Shown here piece by piece: positions 46,248 through 58,501 of a stretch of 64,000 nt of DNA. Made by a program: the position numbers and the translations under genes. The DNA comes from Hymenopellis radicata (lineage: Eukaryota > Basidiomycota > Agaricomycetes > Agaricales > Physalacriaceae), in NCBI GenBank assembly GCA_015501595.1, contig JADNRX010000185.1:1-64000 (forward strand), given 5' to 3'. Position 1 is the stretch's first letter; every line of letters starts with the position of its first letter. The notes under the pieces were generated by a model. It searched no databases, was not told where the DNA came from, and saw nothing but the letters and a program-made list of their open reading frames with translations.

Positions 46248-47336
46248 ATGAGCTCTTCTTTACTCGCCGGACGTGTCGCCCTCATTACTGGCGGCGGGAC
46301 TGGGATGTGACTGTTCTTGGTGCCAAATTTGTTTTTTCCCGCTAACGCGGCACAGTGGATTCGCTATTGCCAGGGCGTTCGCCGCTGGTGGTGCAAAAGT
46401 ATACATTACCGGAAGGCGCTTGGAAGTGCTACAGAAGGCGGCCGCATCCGTTAGTGGAGTTACAGGTTCTCTTGTGGCGTATGCGATATTGAGCGTTTCA
46501 TCAGTTTAAAGCTTATGGATGAGTGTAGGTTGCAGTTGGACGCCGTCAACGAAGACTCTGTTAAAGCCGCCGCTGCCGCCGTCGAGGCGCAGGACGGGAA
46601 ACTCGATATCCTGGTGAACAAGTACTATGCTTACAATCTTTCGACATAGCTATGGTGCTGATCGCCGTATTTTCAGTGCTGGAACCAACGGGCCGATCCA
46701 ATACAACGACAAGTTCATGGCCAGTAAGATGGCCGCAGCAGATCCATTTGAACCGGAGTACAGAGAAGCTTGGGTTGACGTCTTCAACCTCAACACGATA
46801 GCTCCCTTCTTCGTTACTCGCGCCTTCACCAGTCTGCTCACTAAAGGTGCCCAGTCTCGAGGCAAGGGTGCTACTTCAAGCGTCATCAACATCTCCAGCT
46901 GTGGTGCTGTGATTCGATCTCAGCTCACGCCCGTCAGCGTAATAAGTGTCCAGGAATATTCGGTAGATCTCACGGGCTATTAACAGGTTGGATATTCTAT
47001 CAGCAAGGCCGCTGTCGATCAACTCACCGTCGTGCTGGCAACTAGCTTTGCCTCGCGAGGGGTCCCTATCCGCGTCAACGCGATCCAACCGGGGCTGTTC
47101 GCGTCGGAGCTCAACGAAAACGCAACAGATGCGGCCTTGACTGAGCCGCTTCCAGGATTTGTTGCACCTATTCCCATTGAGAGATTTGCAACGTGGGTCC
47201 TGCATCTTTGAAACACAGCGAACTTTCTAACTGACGTGTATTCCAGGCCTGAAGAGATGGGTTCCACTGCGACGTATTTGGCATCGACGGATTGATTCTG
47301 AGAGTCGATGGCGGAGTAGCTTTGGTCAATCCGTAG
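46248..47336 (+). pseudogene. Short-chain dehydrogenase/reductase with a 13 bp C-terminal deletion
   Basis: Start ATG 46248. Introns join ITGGGTG/IGFAIARAFAAGGAKVY (NAD(P)-binding TGxxxGIG), VTGSLVA/LQLDAVNED, DILVN/NAGTNGP (NNAG), TPVS/VGYSISKAAVDQLTVVL (catalytic YxxxK; upstream INISSCG holds the catalytic Ser), and IERFAT/PEEMGSTATYLASTD. The fold, cofactor and catalytic residues are complete. However, after LAST the frame stops at 47295. The expected C-terminus GVILRVDGG-ALVNP follows in another frame (DGLILRVDGGVALVNP, stop 47334-47336). Compared with the fragment at 60371-60507, 13 bases (within CTTATACGAATGGAG) are missing here. The product would lack only the last strand, so residual function cannot be excluded. 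Substrate unknown. Confidence 0.8.
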
Positions 47337-47879
47337 AGCCACGGGCAAAAGGAATTCTTTGTAAAAGAACCGCTTTCGGTGTTCATCGTGTAGCTTCTGT
47401 TACACTGCGCTTACAGAAGTATTTCGGTGATCTACCTCCCGCCCAGGCGCTGACGATCTACAAGTCCCGGATATCAAGTCATCTCTCATATGCGTCGGAA
47501 GTTGCAATCGACCTGAGAGCAACGAATCTGGCGCTATTGGAGGCCGTAGAAGTTAACTTCATCCGACGCGTCCTGCACGTCCAGCTCAGAGACTGGGATT
47601 GTGCCCCTCCGCTTTACGCGCATCATCAGGCCTTTGCGGTTCTTGCGAGGCCTCTGGCAACTGCCGGATGCTCGACTGGTGACAAGGTGCTTGAGCGCGT
47701 ATGTGGCGTTATGGCGCGCGCACCGAAAATTTGGACTTGGTGGTCATCACTTTCCAAGTCACTTGGTGGCGGAATGAAGAGCAAAATTATTTTCGAATTT
47801 CCAGGTTTGTTGTAAAGATGGCAAGTCGGTCTCCAAGACATCCTGGGATTTATCAAACATGAGGTCCCCGAGCGTGTTG
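47337..47879. other. Intergenic, no gene seen
   Basis: Convergent 3' region between the SDR and HNH genes; no supported feature. Confidence 0.35.
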
Positions 47880-49345
47880 TCAATGTCCGGCGCAACCTTT
47901 TCTACTCATCATCACCTTCCTCCCATACACGTGCGACCCCACCGCGGAGACTTGGGGGTGGGCCCTCCGATACTCGAGCTCAAGACGTTTGATCCTGGAG
48001 AACCCAGGGTATCGCCCGGCCTGCTCATCGTCGACGGTCAAGGGGCGGGCTGAGGGGAGGCTCGTAAGTCGGGTCAAGCAAGAGAGGCTGTACTCACTCT
48101 TGAGCACCTCATCCAGTTTCTCGAACAGGACGAGCAGGGCTTCATTGTCGTCATCGGTTAGGAGACTGCCGTCGCCGTTGCTGCGCTGTCACCGTCGTTG
48201 GCGCCTCCGACGTCTTCGTCGTTGCCACCTCCACTGCCGCCTGCGACGTCTTCCTGCTTCCTGGCGCCACCGCCCCCATGCGACCGGTCTTTGATTTCTT
48301 TGACCCACCAGCTGGGCTATCCGGCCTTTTTCGCTTGAGGAAGGCTCCGTCGTCCGGGTGCAGTTCCGGGGGACGCATCATGGCCGCGGCATCCGCCAGC
48401 CCAGGGTCGAGAAGTTGAAGATGTTCCAAGCAAAACGAACGAAGAGATACCCGCGCCGGATTCGGCTCGGGAAGTCGACCGCTCTGAGGTGGTACTTGTA
48501 TGCAAGGTCTTGGGCCACGGCCTTGACGAAGACAGCGACCACATGACCTGCATAGGGAGCAAAAAGGAAGAGCCCTTGTTCGAACCCTTGTGCATTCAGG
48601 TCCGCACGGAGCGCCACCTCGTTGCGCACCGAAGTAAGGTCCTCATCGGGATCCCCCCATATAATGTGAGAACTAGGAAGTGCGACTGAAACTAGGATTC
48701 GCGACGGATTAGATTGATTGTTGAACGATGACAAACGTACCCATTCACTTTCAGCTTCCGGGACGAGATGACTCGCCTGCAGAGCCGTGGCAGCACCCGT
48801 CATTATGCATACCTTGTCGTCGCCTTGACCGCGGCACTGACGTTGGAGATGGCCGAAGGGGTGGAGCGCGGGCGGCCTCGCCTCCCAGCCAACGGGGGGG
48901 TACTGCGACAGGCGGCGTCCAGGCGGCAAACGACTCGCAGAGATGGTAATCATAATCCAGTTCCTTGGAGAACGTCAGAGAGAGACAGCATCTACAAGAC
49001 GCTGACGGCATACCCTCCTGCCCGAACGACGACGAACTGGTACATTCCTGGCACCAACAGCCCGTCCGGGTCGGAATCATCGCCGGCGACCCGCTCCTGC
49101 TGCGAGGCGAGGAGGCGCAGCTCGCCCCGCTGGTTGCCAGCTAGAACGAAGCAGGCATCGAGGACGAGGCCAACAGGGACGCCGACCACACCGCTACCTG
49201 GCTCGCAAGGGAAAGCATTCAACAACAGGATGGGAACGCCAAACGGTACTTTAGGGTGGTAGACGGAGACTCGACTATTTGTATCAAGCAGCGGCAGGGG
49301 TCTCTGAAGCGGACGCGCGGTGATGGCGGGGAGGATCGACGACAT
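47880..49345 (-). CDS. HNH-nuclease domain protein, fungal type, with frame breaks
   Basis: ATG 49345 (MSSILPAITARPLQRPLPLL). The N-terminal domain has NSRVSVYHPKVPFGVPILLL. An intron then leads to ESFAAWTPPVAVPPRWL, STPSAISNVSAAVKA and DDKVCIMTG, followed by ATALQASHLVPEAESEW. The latter (Cys..TG..ASHLVP) is the HNH/His-Me-like core seen in a large Agaricomycete family. Later come EVALRADLNAQGFEQGLFLF and LFVRFAWNIFN, then a Pro/Lys-rich, probably disordered tail (FLKRKRPDSPAGGSKKSK). Three one-base shifts are needed to connect the pieces (near 48885, 48845 and 48415). The end near 47880 is tentative. Function in fungi is unknown: the domain is named for nucleases, but activity is unproven. 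Pseudogene or consensus errors. Confidence 0.65.
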
Positions 49346-50020
49346 TTGAGAGCGAGTTTCAGATACCCCTTGGGGAAAACAGATCCCGTGATGGAACACG
49401 ACTTGTTCGACGCGCTCAAGAGCTGGCTTCCTGCCTTTCGCAACAATTGTTACCGAGGATGTACCGCCCGTCAATATTGAAGAGTTGTTAGTGGATTGTC
49501 CATCTGGCGTACAGTACTTATCAGGATAAAACTTACAAAGGAAAAGAGGACGAAGGAGGACGACTCACGGTTGCTGCATTTTCAAGTCGCTGAAACGCCT
49601 CCTTCATGATGGACTTTGATTTGTGAATCACAGGTAGAATTTTGGAGAGAGTAAGAATGATCGGGAAGCATCTTGAAAGTCGGGCCAATGGTGATCATGG
49701 CCTGTGAGAGGGGGGACTCGTCTTTAAGGTGTCATGGAAGGAGGTACTACAGCTCGCTGCATTAACACAGCTAATGAGTTCCAATCCGTATAAATATACA
49801 ATTGCTGCAATTGGAGGGCATGCGTCTGAGTTCAAAAGAGGAGCACGCAGTATGGGTAAGTATCTTCTACCTCCTTAAAAGTAGATGAGCGACTAACGCT
49901 CTTGGTATGTACTAATCGGAACGCCGAAGATTTTGCGCCACTGTTGAACCGCGATCATGTGACGGTACTTGCCTTTTTGGTTTCAGTCTCAGGGCCATTA
50001 CGATTCTACCTGTGACCACC
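49346..50020. other. Divergent intergenic region
   Basis: About 675 bp between the HNH gene and the TP-rich gene; no supported features. Confidence 0.4.
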
Positions 50021-51323
50021 ATGTTGACTGCTCGTCCAAACGTAGAAGGCCCTTATCGACAGTTCGCATCTAAAACGCCTGGCGGGCTCTGTCTCGCAAC
50101 GAGAACGCGCACAGGGGGGCACCGGCGACAGTTGCTGGAAAAGGCAAAAATGTATTGTTGCAGACACCGTTCAATCCTACTACCAAACGTGCGTTATCTG
50201 TGCCCAGCCTTGTATTGTCGCTCATGTATACAGTACTCCCTAACGACGGCGACGCCAAGCCACAACCACTCGAGTATTTACGACAATTACGACCGCTTGA
50301 AGACAAGACGCCCTTTCACAATCGCTCCAAGCAGGAATTCCAGACGCCGTTTGGGCCGTGCTTTGACGATGTGCAGACGCCCGACTCGCTCCTGCGCCCG
50401 AGCTCGCTAAGAAGGCATGTCCGCGCGCCGCGGATGAGTCTGAGCGCGGTCAAGACGCCAGAGAACACGATGCGTCCGTGGGAGTGCGATGTCAGTGTCG
50501 AGACGCCTGAAGTTGCTACGGTGCCTCTTGTCCCGGTGGATGATCATGATGAGATTGAGTACATGGCGCCGAATACGTTGGGTGAGTCTCCGGGCTATCT
50601 TTGTACAAAACGTTGACTGATGTCAAGTAGATTTGAAGTATTCGCCGCCTTTTGATTTTGAGCTTCCGAATTATAGGGAGGTTGGGATGAGGCTGAGAAG
50701 CCTGGTTCACGCCTCGTATGACGATGAGCCCCGCCGCCTGACCCTGTGCTCGATGAAAAGGACGATTTGGGTATGGTGTCGTGGGAGGGTATGTTGGACT
50801 TGCCAGAGCTTGGTGAGTATTCGTTTGACGCGCATTTGAGAGATATTCTTATGCGCTGGCAGAATCCAACGACCCGTTTGTGGTGATGAGCAAGGCTATG
50901 AAAGCCAAATCGTCAACTACGCGTTCTACTACATTTCCTTCGACATCTAGACCCCCAGTGCGGGCACGATCAGCTTTATCCACTACGAACAAGTCTACAA
51001 CCCTATCGCGCAAGCCTAGTCGATCTACCATTGCAGCTTCTACGAGCGGTGCTGCTGCTCGTCCCGTCAAAGCGCCACTGTCTAGGGCTCCGCGACCAGC
51101 CACTGCAATGTCCACCACTTCCAGATCGACTAGAGCCCCGCGACCTGCTACTGCGCTGTCATCTAGAGCTCCAATCTCACGGCGACTTGTCGTTCCGAAA
51201 CCGTCAGAACGGTCGAGGAGCGTGGTTGGGCGCCCAAAGGTGGCGGATAAACAGAAGAGTGATGATGGTCTAGCTTTTAATGTGGAGAAGAGTACGTCGG
51301 AAGACTTTTTGTTTGCGGTTTGA
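50021..51323 (+). CDS. Conserved-looking TP-rich hypothetical protein
   Basis: ATG 50021 (MLTARPNVEGPYRQFASKTP). With one base removed from the G6 run at 50114-50119, the frame continues GAPATVAGKGKNVLLQTPFN and LRPLEDKTPFHNRSKQEFQT, then repeated TP sites (VQTPDSL, VKTPENT, VETPEVA). An acidic block IEYMAPNTL/DLKYSPPFDFELPNY spans an intron. A second one-base shift near 50730 opens PPPDPVLDEKDDLGMVSWEG. The last intron leads to SNDPFVVMSKAMKAK and a Ser/Thr/Arg/Pro-rich tail with repeated (S)RAPRPATA(M/L)S units (51080-51175), ending EDFLFAV. Multiple SP/TP sites suggest proline-directed kinase control. A securin-like role is conceivable but unproven. Confidence 0.6.
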
Positions 51324-52288
51324 GTTTAGCTTGTCTTGTATCAATCTTTAATGCATTTACATAATGTCTTGTACGATTCTACGAAAGTGATGGGTTTTTG
51401 GTGGGCATGATGAATTACTCTATTTACAAACCAAGAAAACTACTTACTTGGTTAAGTTCGAATTTGGTTGGGCGGCCCTCGTCTAAGCCGGAGAACGACC
51501 TGGTAAGGCTAGACGCCATTCGTTGCAGTTTGCCTCGAAGAAGTCTGTCGATAAATCCGGGAGTGGGCGGCGCTTTGAGCAGCCATGCATCTCAGTCCAC
51601 TAAGAAAGTCCATGGGGCGAATGCTCATCCATGTCACCTAAATGGAGGCGTATCATCGTCGTCGGGAAAGCAGCACTGACAGCGCCAAAAACCGACAAAC
51701 TGTGGCGCATTGTTATCAGGATTTAGGCCAAACGGACAGACAATCCACTAACAACTCTTCAACCGTGAAGTTTCAGCGGCTTGAAAATGCAGCAACCGTG
51801 AGTCGTCCTCCCCCGTCCTCTTTTCCTTTGCAAGTTTTATCCTGATAAGTACACCGACTGCTTAAAAAGTGGACATGCGCGCGAATGTATGGCTTGGGCT
51901 CTGAAGGCTTTGCGTGAGGCGCCTTCCAAGTCCTGGGTGCTTATAGCCTCGATGCGAAATCGTGAGTCGGGTTCGAGAATCTACGCGACTCGGAGACATA
52001 GACTAATTCGCCAACACATGCACCCTCCGGAGTAGCGACATTCTGTTGGAACAGAGGAAGAAAGGGCGAGATGCATTGTGGGCTGCCCACCGACATTTTC
52101 CCTGTCGAATCATCGTCGGGAAGGTAGCGTACACTGTGGCGTGATCACACTACCGCATACGGACATGAACGCTTGTCTATGACTCTCCTCACACCAAGTA
52201 ACTTACTCTTCCGGACCTCTCCCGTACAAACACAGCCTAACGTTAATTAGTCTTCTTCATACACGCGCAAAATGAGGAGTGTTTACAT
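51324..52288. other. Intergenic, no gene seen
   Basis: About 1 kb with only short unsupported frames. Confidence 0.4.
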
Positions 52289-52730
52289 CTATCACCACTT
52301 TCGCACCGAGTCGGACCGTGCACACTCACACTCGGGGGTGCACACTCACACCCGGGCGCACTGCCGCGCGGCTGAAAATGCCAAAATTGGTAATTGATGT
52401 CCTGTTTGTTGTATGGCGCCGGTTAGGGTAGGGTAGGTTAGGGTGAGATGGTGACTCTGCCGCGCGCGCCAGCGCGCCCAACACTTAGGCTTCGGATACC
52501 GAAGCCTAAGTGTTGCAGGTTAGGAAGGGTTAGGGTTTGTGGTTAGGGGTTTGGGTCGGTTAGCGGTGAATATATATCTTCTCCGGTGGGGCGGGATGAG
52601 GAGCGCGTGGCGGGAATGAACATGGTGTACAAATTTGGTAATTCTTTTCATGTGTTCACAGGGACCACTATGGGTGTGCACCCCCCAGTGTGAGTGTGCG
52701 CGCTATGAGTGGGTACGAAAGTGGTGATAG
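52289..52730. mobile_element. 442 bp TIR element carrying telomere-like repeats and a perfect hairpin
   Basis: The left end CTATCACCACTTTCG...GTGCACACTCACACT(C)GGGGGTGCAC (52289-52345) is matched inverted at 52672-52730, ending CGAAAGTGGTGATAG. The interior holds GGTTAGGGTAGGGTAGGTTA (52421-52440) and GGTTAGGAAGGGTTAGGG plus GGTTAGGGG variants (52519-52562), all close to TTAGGG. No coding capacity. Superfamily and target duplication unclear. Confidence 0.75.
52480..52514. repeat. Perfect 16 bp inverted repeat with 3 bp loop
   Basis: AACACTTAGGCTTCGG, loop ATA, then the exact reverse complement. It sits between the two telomere-like stretches inside the TIR element, directly after a CGCGCGCGCC-rich run. 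Confidence 0.85.
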
Positions 52731-53034
52731 TTGTATATACTCCAAAATGAGACTCATCATCATCATCAAAATCATCTCTCATTCATAATAACTAAGTATA
52801 CGTAGCAGTCGGTCCCTAACAGCTCCGACTTTCAGTACAGCTATACATCCATCCTACATACAATGTCGTACAGAGAAGAAAATCACTCAAAATAATGTAA
52901 GGTAGGAGCAACGAAATCAGCGAGGGGGGTGTAAAGTCTAAATAATGTAAGTACCTAGCATGAACATAGATAGATCCAGGGCGTGGCCAATAAACTTAGT
53001 ATCCAAACACACAGAAACGCGGGTCCGTAGCGTC

Positions 53035-56000
53035 TTAACCCCAGTCAATAGTAATCCCTCCAGGGCCTGGCGCAGCAATGCCAATCTCCCTATTCGTCTC
53101 GCGTTTCAGCCAGTCAAACGCGCGCTTGTCCGTGTTCTGCAGGAACGGCTTCAGCTTGCGGAAGCACTCCTTGTTGTGGTTCTACACCAGTCTGTCAGTG
53201 AATCTAAGAATGAGGCAAGTTTAACTTACAATTAACCACTGCTTCTCCGTGCTCGTGAGCATATCTCGGTTGACCATCTTGAGTTGTATCGGCACGCTGG
53301 TCAGCCGCTCAAACGACAACCAAATGGGCCCGTTAAACTCATGCTTGGTCTGTCAAGCTTCATAAGTCATCACAGCGTAGCCCAAGAAAAACACGCACCC
53401 TCACTCGCCGGACCACCAGCGCAGACTCGATACGAATGCCCCATTTACCAGCCACATCTATCATGCCCGTCAGCATCACAAAAAACGAAACACAGAAACC
53501 AAATACGTACAATAGCCCGGCTCATTCGTGAGAGTATAATTCGGTTTCAGCGGAAGATCATGCGAGAAACTATAAGCCCCTTCATGCACAGTCAAAAACG
53601 ACCCAAACCCATGCCCAGAGCCATGCTTCAAAAAACACAGCCATCAACACCGCATCCGGCTGAACATTAACAACACTCACCCCATAGTTCATCCCTTCCT
53701 TCCAAAGCGCATTACGCGCCAAGACGTCCAACGCCTTCCCAGACGTGCCCTCCGGGAACACTGCCGTATCGATAGCGATCTATGAACGGAGTCAGTGTAT
53801 GATACATGAAAAAAAAGTCCAAACCACAACGCACATGCCCCTGGAGCACCCGAGTGTACGCCTCACACATCTCAGCATCAGGACGCCCGAGATGAATCGT
53901 GCGTGTAGTATCACACGTGCCATCGCGATACTGCCCGCCGGAGTCGCTAATGAAGTCTAATCAACACCTACTTCACGAAGACATGCAAACAAACTCACTT
54001 GACGTAGGGCGTAGTCTTGTCGATCATACGCGCCTCAGACTTGCGTGGCGAGTAATGGGGGAGCGCGCCGTTGGGACCACTGCCCGAGATGGTCGCATAG
54101 GCAAGCCCCATGAAGCCGTGTTGTTTCTTCCTGAACTCGAGCAGGCGTTGAGACGCCTCCCATTCAGAGATATCGTAGCCTTTGTTGAGGATCTTGTCCT
54201 CTAGCCATGCCAGGAATTGAACCTAGATATATGTCAGTGAATGCTGGATGAGCCTCATGAAGCGACGGCATACAAAGGCAACACCATCTCGAAGGTATGC
54301 TCTCCGGAGCCCTTCGAGTTCAACATCGTTCTTCACCGCCATCATATCCAAGACGGGAGATTTCATGATGGTCGTGCGATAACTCGATAGAACCAATGCA
54401 ATAGTGTACGACGCACTCGGCGACATGATGATCTGGAGGATATGAGATGATCAGTAATAATTGAGAACACCTCCCAAATGTGAAATTACCTTGCCCTCGC
54501 CGCCCCATTCACGCTTGCGGAGGAACTTCCAGATATCACTATAGTCGCGTCTCTCCACGCCAAGGGAAGCCAAGTACGGCGCGACTTCGTCATTGACCTT
54601 TGACCCTTCCAAGAATAGATAGGTCGCGTTAAGCCCGATGAACAAGTACGCGTGGAACAGCGGGTTGAACGGGATATCAGAGCCGCGCAAATTCAACAGG
54701 TACGCTGAAAAGTATAATTAGACTAGAGTCTAGCCTGAGATATAAAAAAGCAATTACGCACCTATCTGATCGAGCGCAGTGATAAGAATGCCAATCTGGT
54801 AATGCTGGGGCTTGGGCTCCGCGCGTGCATACGACGGCTTGTCCGGACGCTGCGCCTCCACCCAGGCCTTGACTTTGGCCAGCTTCGATGACGCCTCCTC
54901 GCCTAAGATATGAATGAGATATGAGGTCAATCCGCCACAGGCAAATGAACTGACCAGTGTACTCCCTTGGCTGGAGGAAAACCGGGTCTTTCGACCTAGA
55001 CGGCTTGTCCTTCCAAACTAGGTCAACGAGATTTTGGATGGGATATACCATCTTGGCCTCCTGATCGTTGAGCAGGTTGGTGATGTGGACGGCTTTCTCG
55101 TAAGGGAGCATGCGCCCGTCGATTCCAATCCTTTTGCCCTTGCAGATTGTCTTGTAGACGGATGAGTAAGGGACACCAGTCAGCCAAGAGGCTAAGCTTA
55201 CCATGAGGAATGCAACCCAGTCAGAATGGTCATATCCTTGACCCGCGCGGACGAGCCTCCAGTTGTTGTCCATTTGTTCCTGCGCCTGCATAAAGTATCG
55301 GGAATCTGTGACGAGATATGCAGATGATTCGGTGACGATTGCTTCCCCAGAAGAGCCCGAGAATCTTTGAGACCGTCAGATATCGGTTGTCAGCACCATA
55401 TAACGGCACCTACCCTGTCATGAACTGCCGGCGTTGATCGCTAGCTGCGACGTACTCCGACATATGTGCGTCTGCACTAGGAACAATGCTATACGAAATA
55501 AAGGTCATCAGCGAGAATCGAGAGCGCAACCACTAGCACGCACTATATGTCCACCCTCTCCTTCACCATAAGCTTCCTCAGATCTTCCAGCCGTTGAGTC
55601 GAGTCGAGCACTTCGTGTATCGAGGCGACATCGTCAGCCTTCCGACGATAGATCGAGTCACTCTGCACGAGCGTGTCCTGACTGGCGCGATATCCTGTGA
55701 GGCCATGTGGCTGCGGACCATAAGGTGCCCGACCACCGCTGCGCGAGCCCTTCGACCGACTCGAGTCGTGTGTCCGATGGGTCCTGCCGCTATCGTGCGT
55801 GCGCTTACTAGCTTGCGTCGACTGTGAGTTCTGACGAGTCGGTGGTTGTGACGTGGCCTGGTAAACAGGAAGCGTCCGCTGGGAGAGCCCCCGCGTCAAA
55901 TTTCCTTCCGCGGCAGCAGCTTCAGCCTCCGCCTCCTTCTTCTTGCCCAATCCAAATCCGTAGCCCCACTTTGATCCACTCTTTTCCTTGACTGCCTTTT

Positions 56001-56373
56001 CCTTCTCTTTTTCCTTCTCCTTCTTGGTCGTTCCCGTCATCGTGTTGGAGCGCACGAGCTTGCCCTTCTTGTCAAACATCAGATTCTTCGGCACGTCCTC
56101 GTACTTTTCCGAGTCCGTTCGGAAGGTAAGCGCGGTAAGGTTGCCGAGCGAGGCGTTCGTCATGGTACCGGTCGACGACGAAAAGCTCGAGCTTCCGCTC
56201 CGCTGCGAGTTCATTCTCGTTAATTTTTCGTTTGATCCCGTCCCTGCCGCCAACGGTGCACCAGTACTGAGGCTCGAGAACGACAGACGTCGTTTCGGTT
56301 TCTTTGAGCCAATGAACGGGATACATATTGGTGGTGGCGGAGGAGGCGGAGGGGGAGGCGGGGGAGGTGCCAT
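53035..56373 (-). CDS. Xaa-Pro aminopeptidase (aminopeptidase P, M24B) with long N-terminal extension
   Basis: Start ATG 56373 gives MA followed by 13 prolines, then about 230 low-complexity residues: Ser-rich, [20 protein letters not shown] and an Arg/Ser/His-rich stretch. The enzyme proper begins [18 protein letters not shown]. An intron leads to [20 protein letters not shown], then [32 protein letters not shown] and [17 protein letters not shown]. The C-terminal pita-bread domain shows [20 protein letters not shown] (two metal Asp), [16 protein letters not shown] (metal His), NEPGYY (metal Glu) and [11 protein letters not shown] (last Glu), and ends [11 protein letters not shown]. About ten short introns. 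It removes N-terminal residues preceding proline, uses a dinuclear Mn-type site and is normally cytosolic. The extension is unlike the minimal family length. A start further upstream (MNYFYNRR...) or an internal start before TQRLEDL is possible. Confidence 0.93.
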
Positions 56374-58501
56374 CGTGGTCCGGAAGCAAGGGGTATCGCG
56401 ACAAAACACGAGGGCAATGTTAGGGTAGTCTGGATGGCCGACTAACGCCGAGCCTGAAATCACTAGTCGCCTGTTATAGAAGTAGTTCAATCTCCGATAT
56501 TCCAGACGGTACGAAGGAGTGGTTCAGTTGAATGGCAGAAGGGCCGTTCCAGGCTGCGAAGAGATGATACAAGAATAGCGATTGGTCTCGGTTTTGGGAA
56601 GACGAGGGGAGATTCTCCGCAGTCAAGCTATGGATCCGAGACGCCACCCAGAGAAGCCTGAACACTCTAGAACCTCCCATCGAGATATGAACTGTGGATT
56701 CCTATGTATTCGAATGACGAGTGGGGGACTGCGAACTTGCAGTGGGACCGGCGCATTGCATCTGATTCCGGAGCCTCCTGCTGAGCGTAGCTGTTCATTC
56801 TCAGGCAGGTCTTGATCCTCGTCGACCTTCCCATGACCACTGCCAGAACCTCGGGCCACAGCAACTTGCACCCGGGTAATTAACTTCTGACTTCTTTTGA
56901 CTTCTTGCAGCAGGGGACAGACACCTAACGAGACGGAATGTAAACTCCCATTTAGTCGTGGCATGAGAACGTTTACCCTGTAGGTATAATTACGTGCGAA
57001 GGACCAAAGTCCCAAGTCTCAGCATAAGGTTTCCCCAGCTCGTAGCACGGGGACATGTCCATCGATGATCGATAAAGGAGACGCTCATTGTTCGACAGAT
57101 ATGGTTTGTGTCGTTGCGAGCCAACACCCTTGCAATCAGTGTCGGATGATATAGGAAGCACGCCTGTGAGTGGCGGCAAGAAATTGAATCCATTAGGGAG
57201 TTTCATAGACAATCACGGCACGTACCTGGCACTGCCTCGAGCTCGAGCTTAAACGCCTCCAGATGACACCAATGAGAGCACATTTAACAGCTGAACGCAA
57301 TCTGACAGCCTGGTGCATGCAATAAACGCCGAAAAGACGCAGTACAGAAAAATGATACAACACGCGTTTTGCGCATGTAGGATACGACCCATCCGCAGGG
57401 CCGTGGGTTTAATCCAGAAAAGCCAAGTGAGGCCCAAAGACATGTCTCCCGCAGAAAGCCAAAGAAAAAGCTCCCTGTCTAAGCGTTGCCGAATGAAGCA
57501 TGGGCCCAAGAGAAGATGTAGATTTAACGGTCGAGGATGCTGATTCTCTTTTGCGACCCCGCCTCTCCAAATGCGCTGGGAAACCGAGACCACATGACAA
57601 TAGTCACATCCGATACATGCAGCGAATCTACGGAGGCAGCTTCTCGCTGTTTCGAGTTCTTCTACAGCTTGGGATGAATATTAATCTCAGTCCTTCTCAA
57701 GACTTACCGAATACATCCCGATTGGTCACGTCTCAGACGCGTATCAACAGCTAAGAATGACTCCAAGATGTCGATGTCGATGAGCGAGTATCGGACTGGT
57801 AGTACTGAGGTCGCGCAGTCTGAAAGCATGACGACGGCGCGCGAACATTTTGACGTAGTGAGAGATCCGGGGGCGCGCCAAAGCTGGTACTTGTGACGGA
57901 AATTATTACAAGAAGGCGCGAGATCTTGCAATTAGAATGAACGAAGTCCTCCCAACTGAAATCAACTTAGCAATACTGACGCGTATATATAGCTAAGAAC
58001 GTACCGAATACGCAGCTGCACTTCATACGAGGGTTCACGTAGCCCAACGCGTGAGACGAAGTACCAAATAAACTGAAATGTAAACAGGAGATGTTCGGTG
58101 GTGTGGCGCCTATGAGTGTATGGCGTAAACCAATTGCATTTCATGATAAACGTGGCGCAGAGGCCCACGAAGGGCGTCGGCGTTCAAGTAGGAGGTCGGT
58201 AGTGCAGAAGAAAGCCGTATTCGGACGTCATAGCAGCCTCGGGCCGGCCCGGGACCCCCGAACGCGTGAAATTCGAGCCTTCAGAACGAATCAGAAGACG
58301 TTGGCATTGAATTGTTACATGTATCAAAGGTACAGTGGACTACACAGAGATATACTAAGGAAATATAACCGAACGGTACAGCCTGCAGTAAGCGAATCAT
58401 CCTCTGCGCACTCAAGTGACTTCCACAGTGTCGACTTTGAATCCTTCCAGCCAATGCTCTTCTGGAAGTATCATTCTTTCCAGAGGGACACAAGGACAAT
58501 C
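56374..58501. other. Two-kb stretch without a supported gene
   Basis: Open frames up to 130 codons occur on both strands but lack family resemblance and splice continuity. 57790-57850 (GAGGTCGCGCAGTCTGAAAGC) weakly resembles 60520-60545. No RNA gene seen. Confidence 0.4.

Noticed and set aside
48768..49262. Plus-strand frame of 164 codons
   Set aside because: Antisense of the HNH-family gene; composition is that of a GC-rich shadow.
55988..56428. Plus-strand frame with a long glycine run
   Set aside because: It is the antisense shadow of the poly-proline extension of aminopeptidase P.
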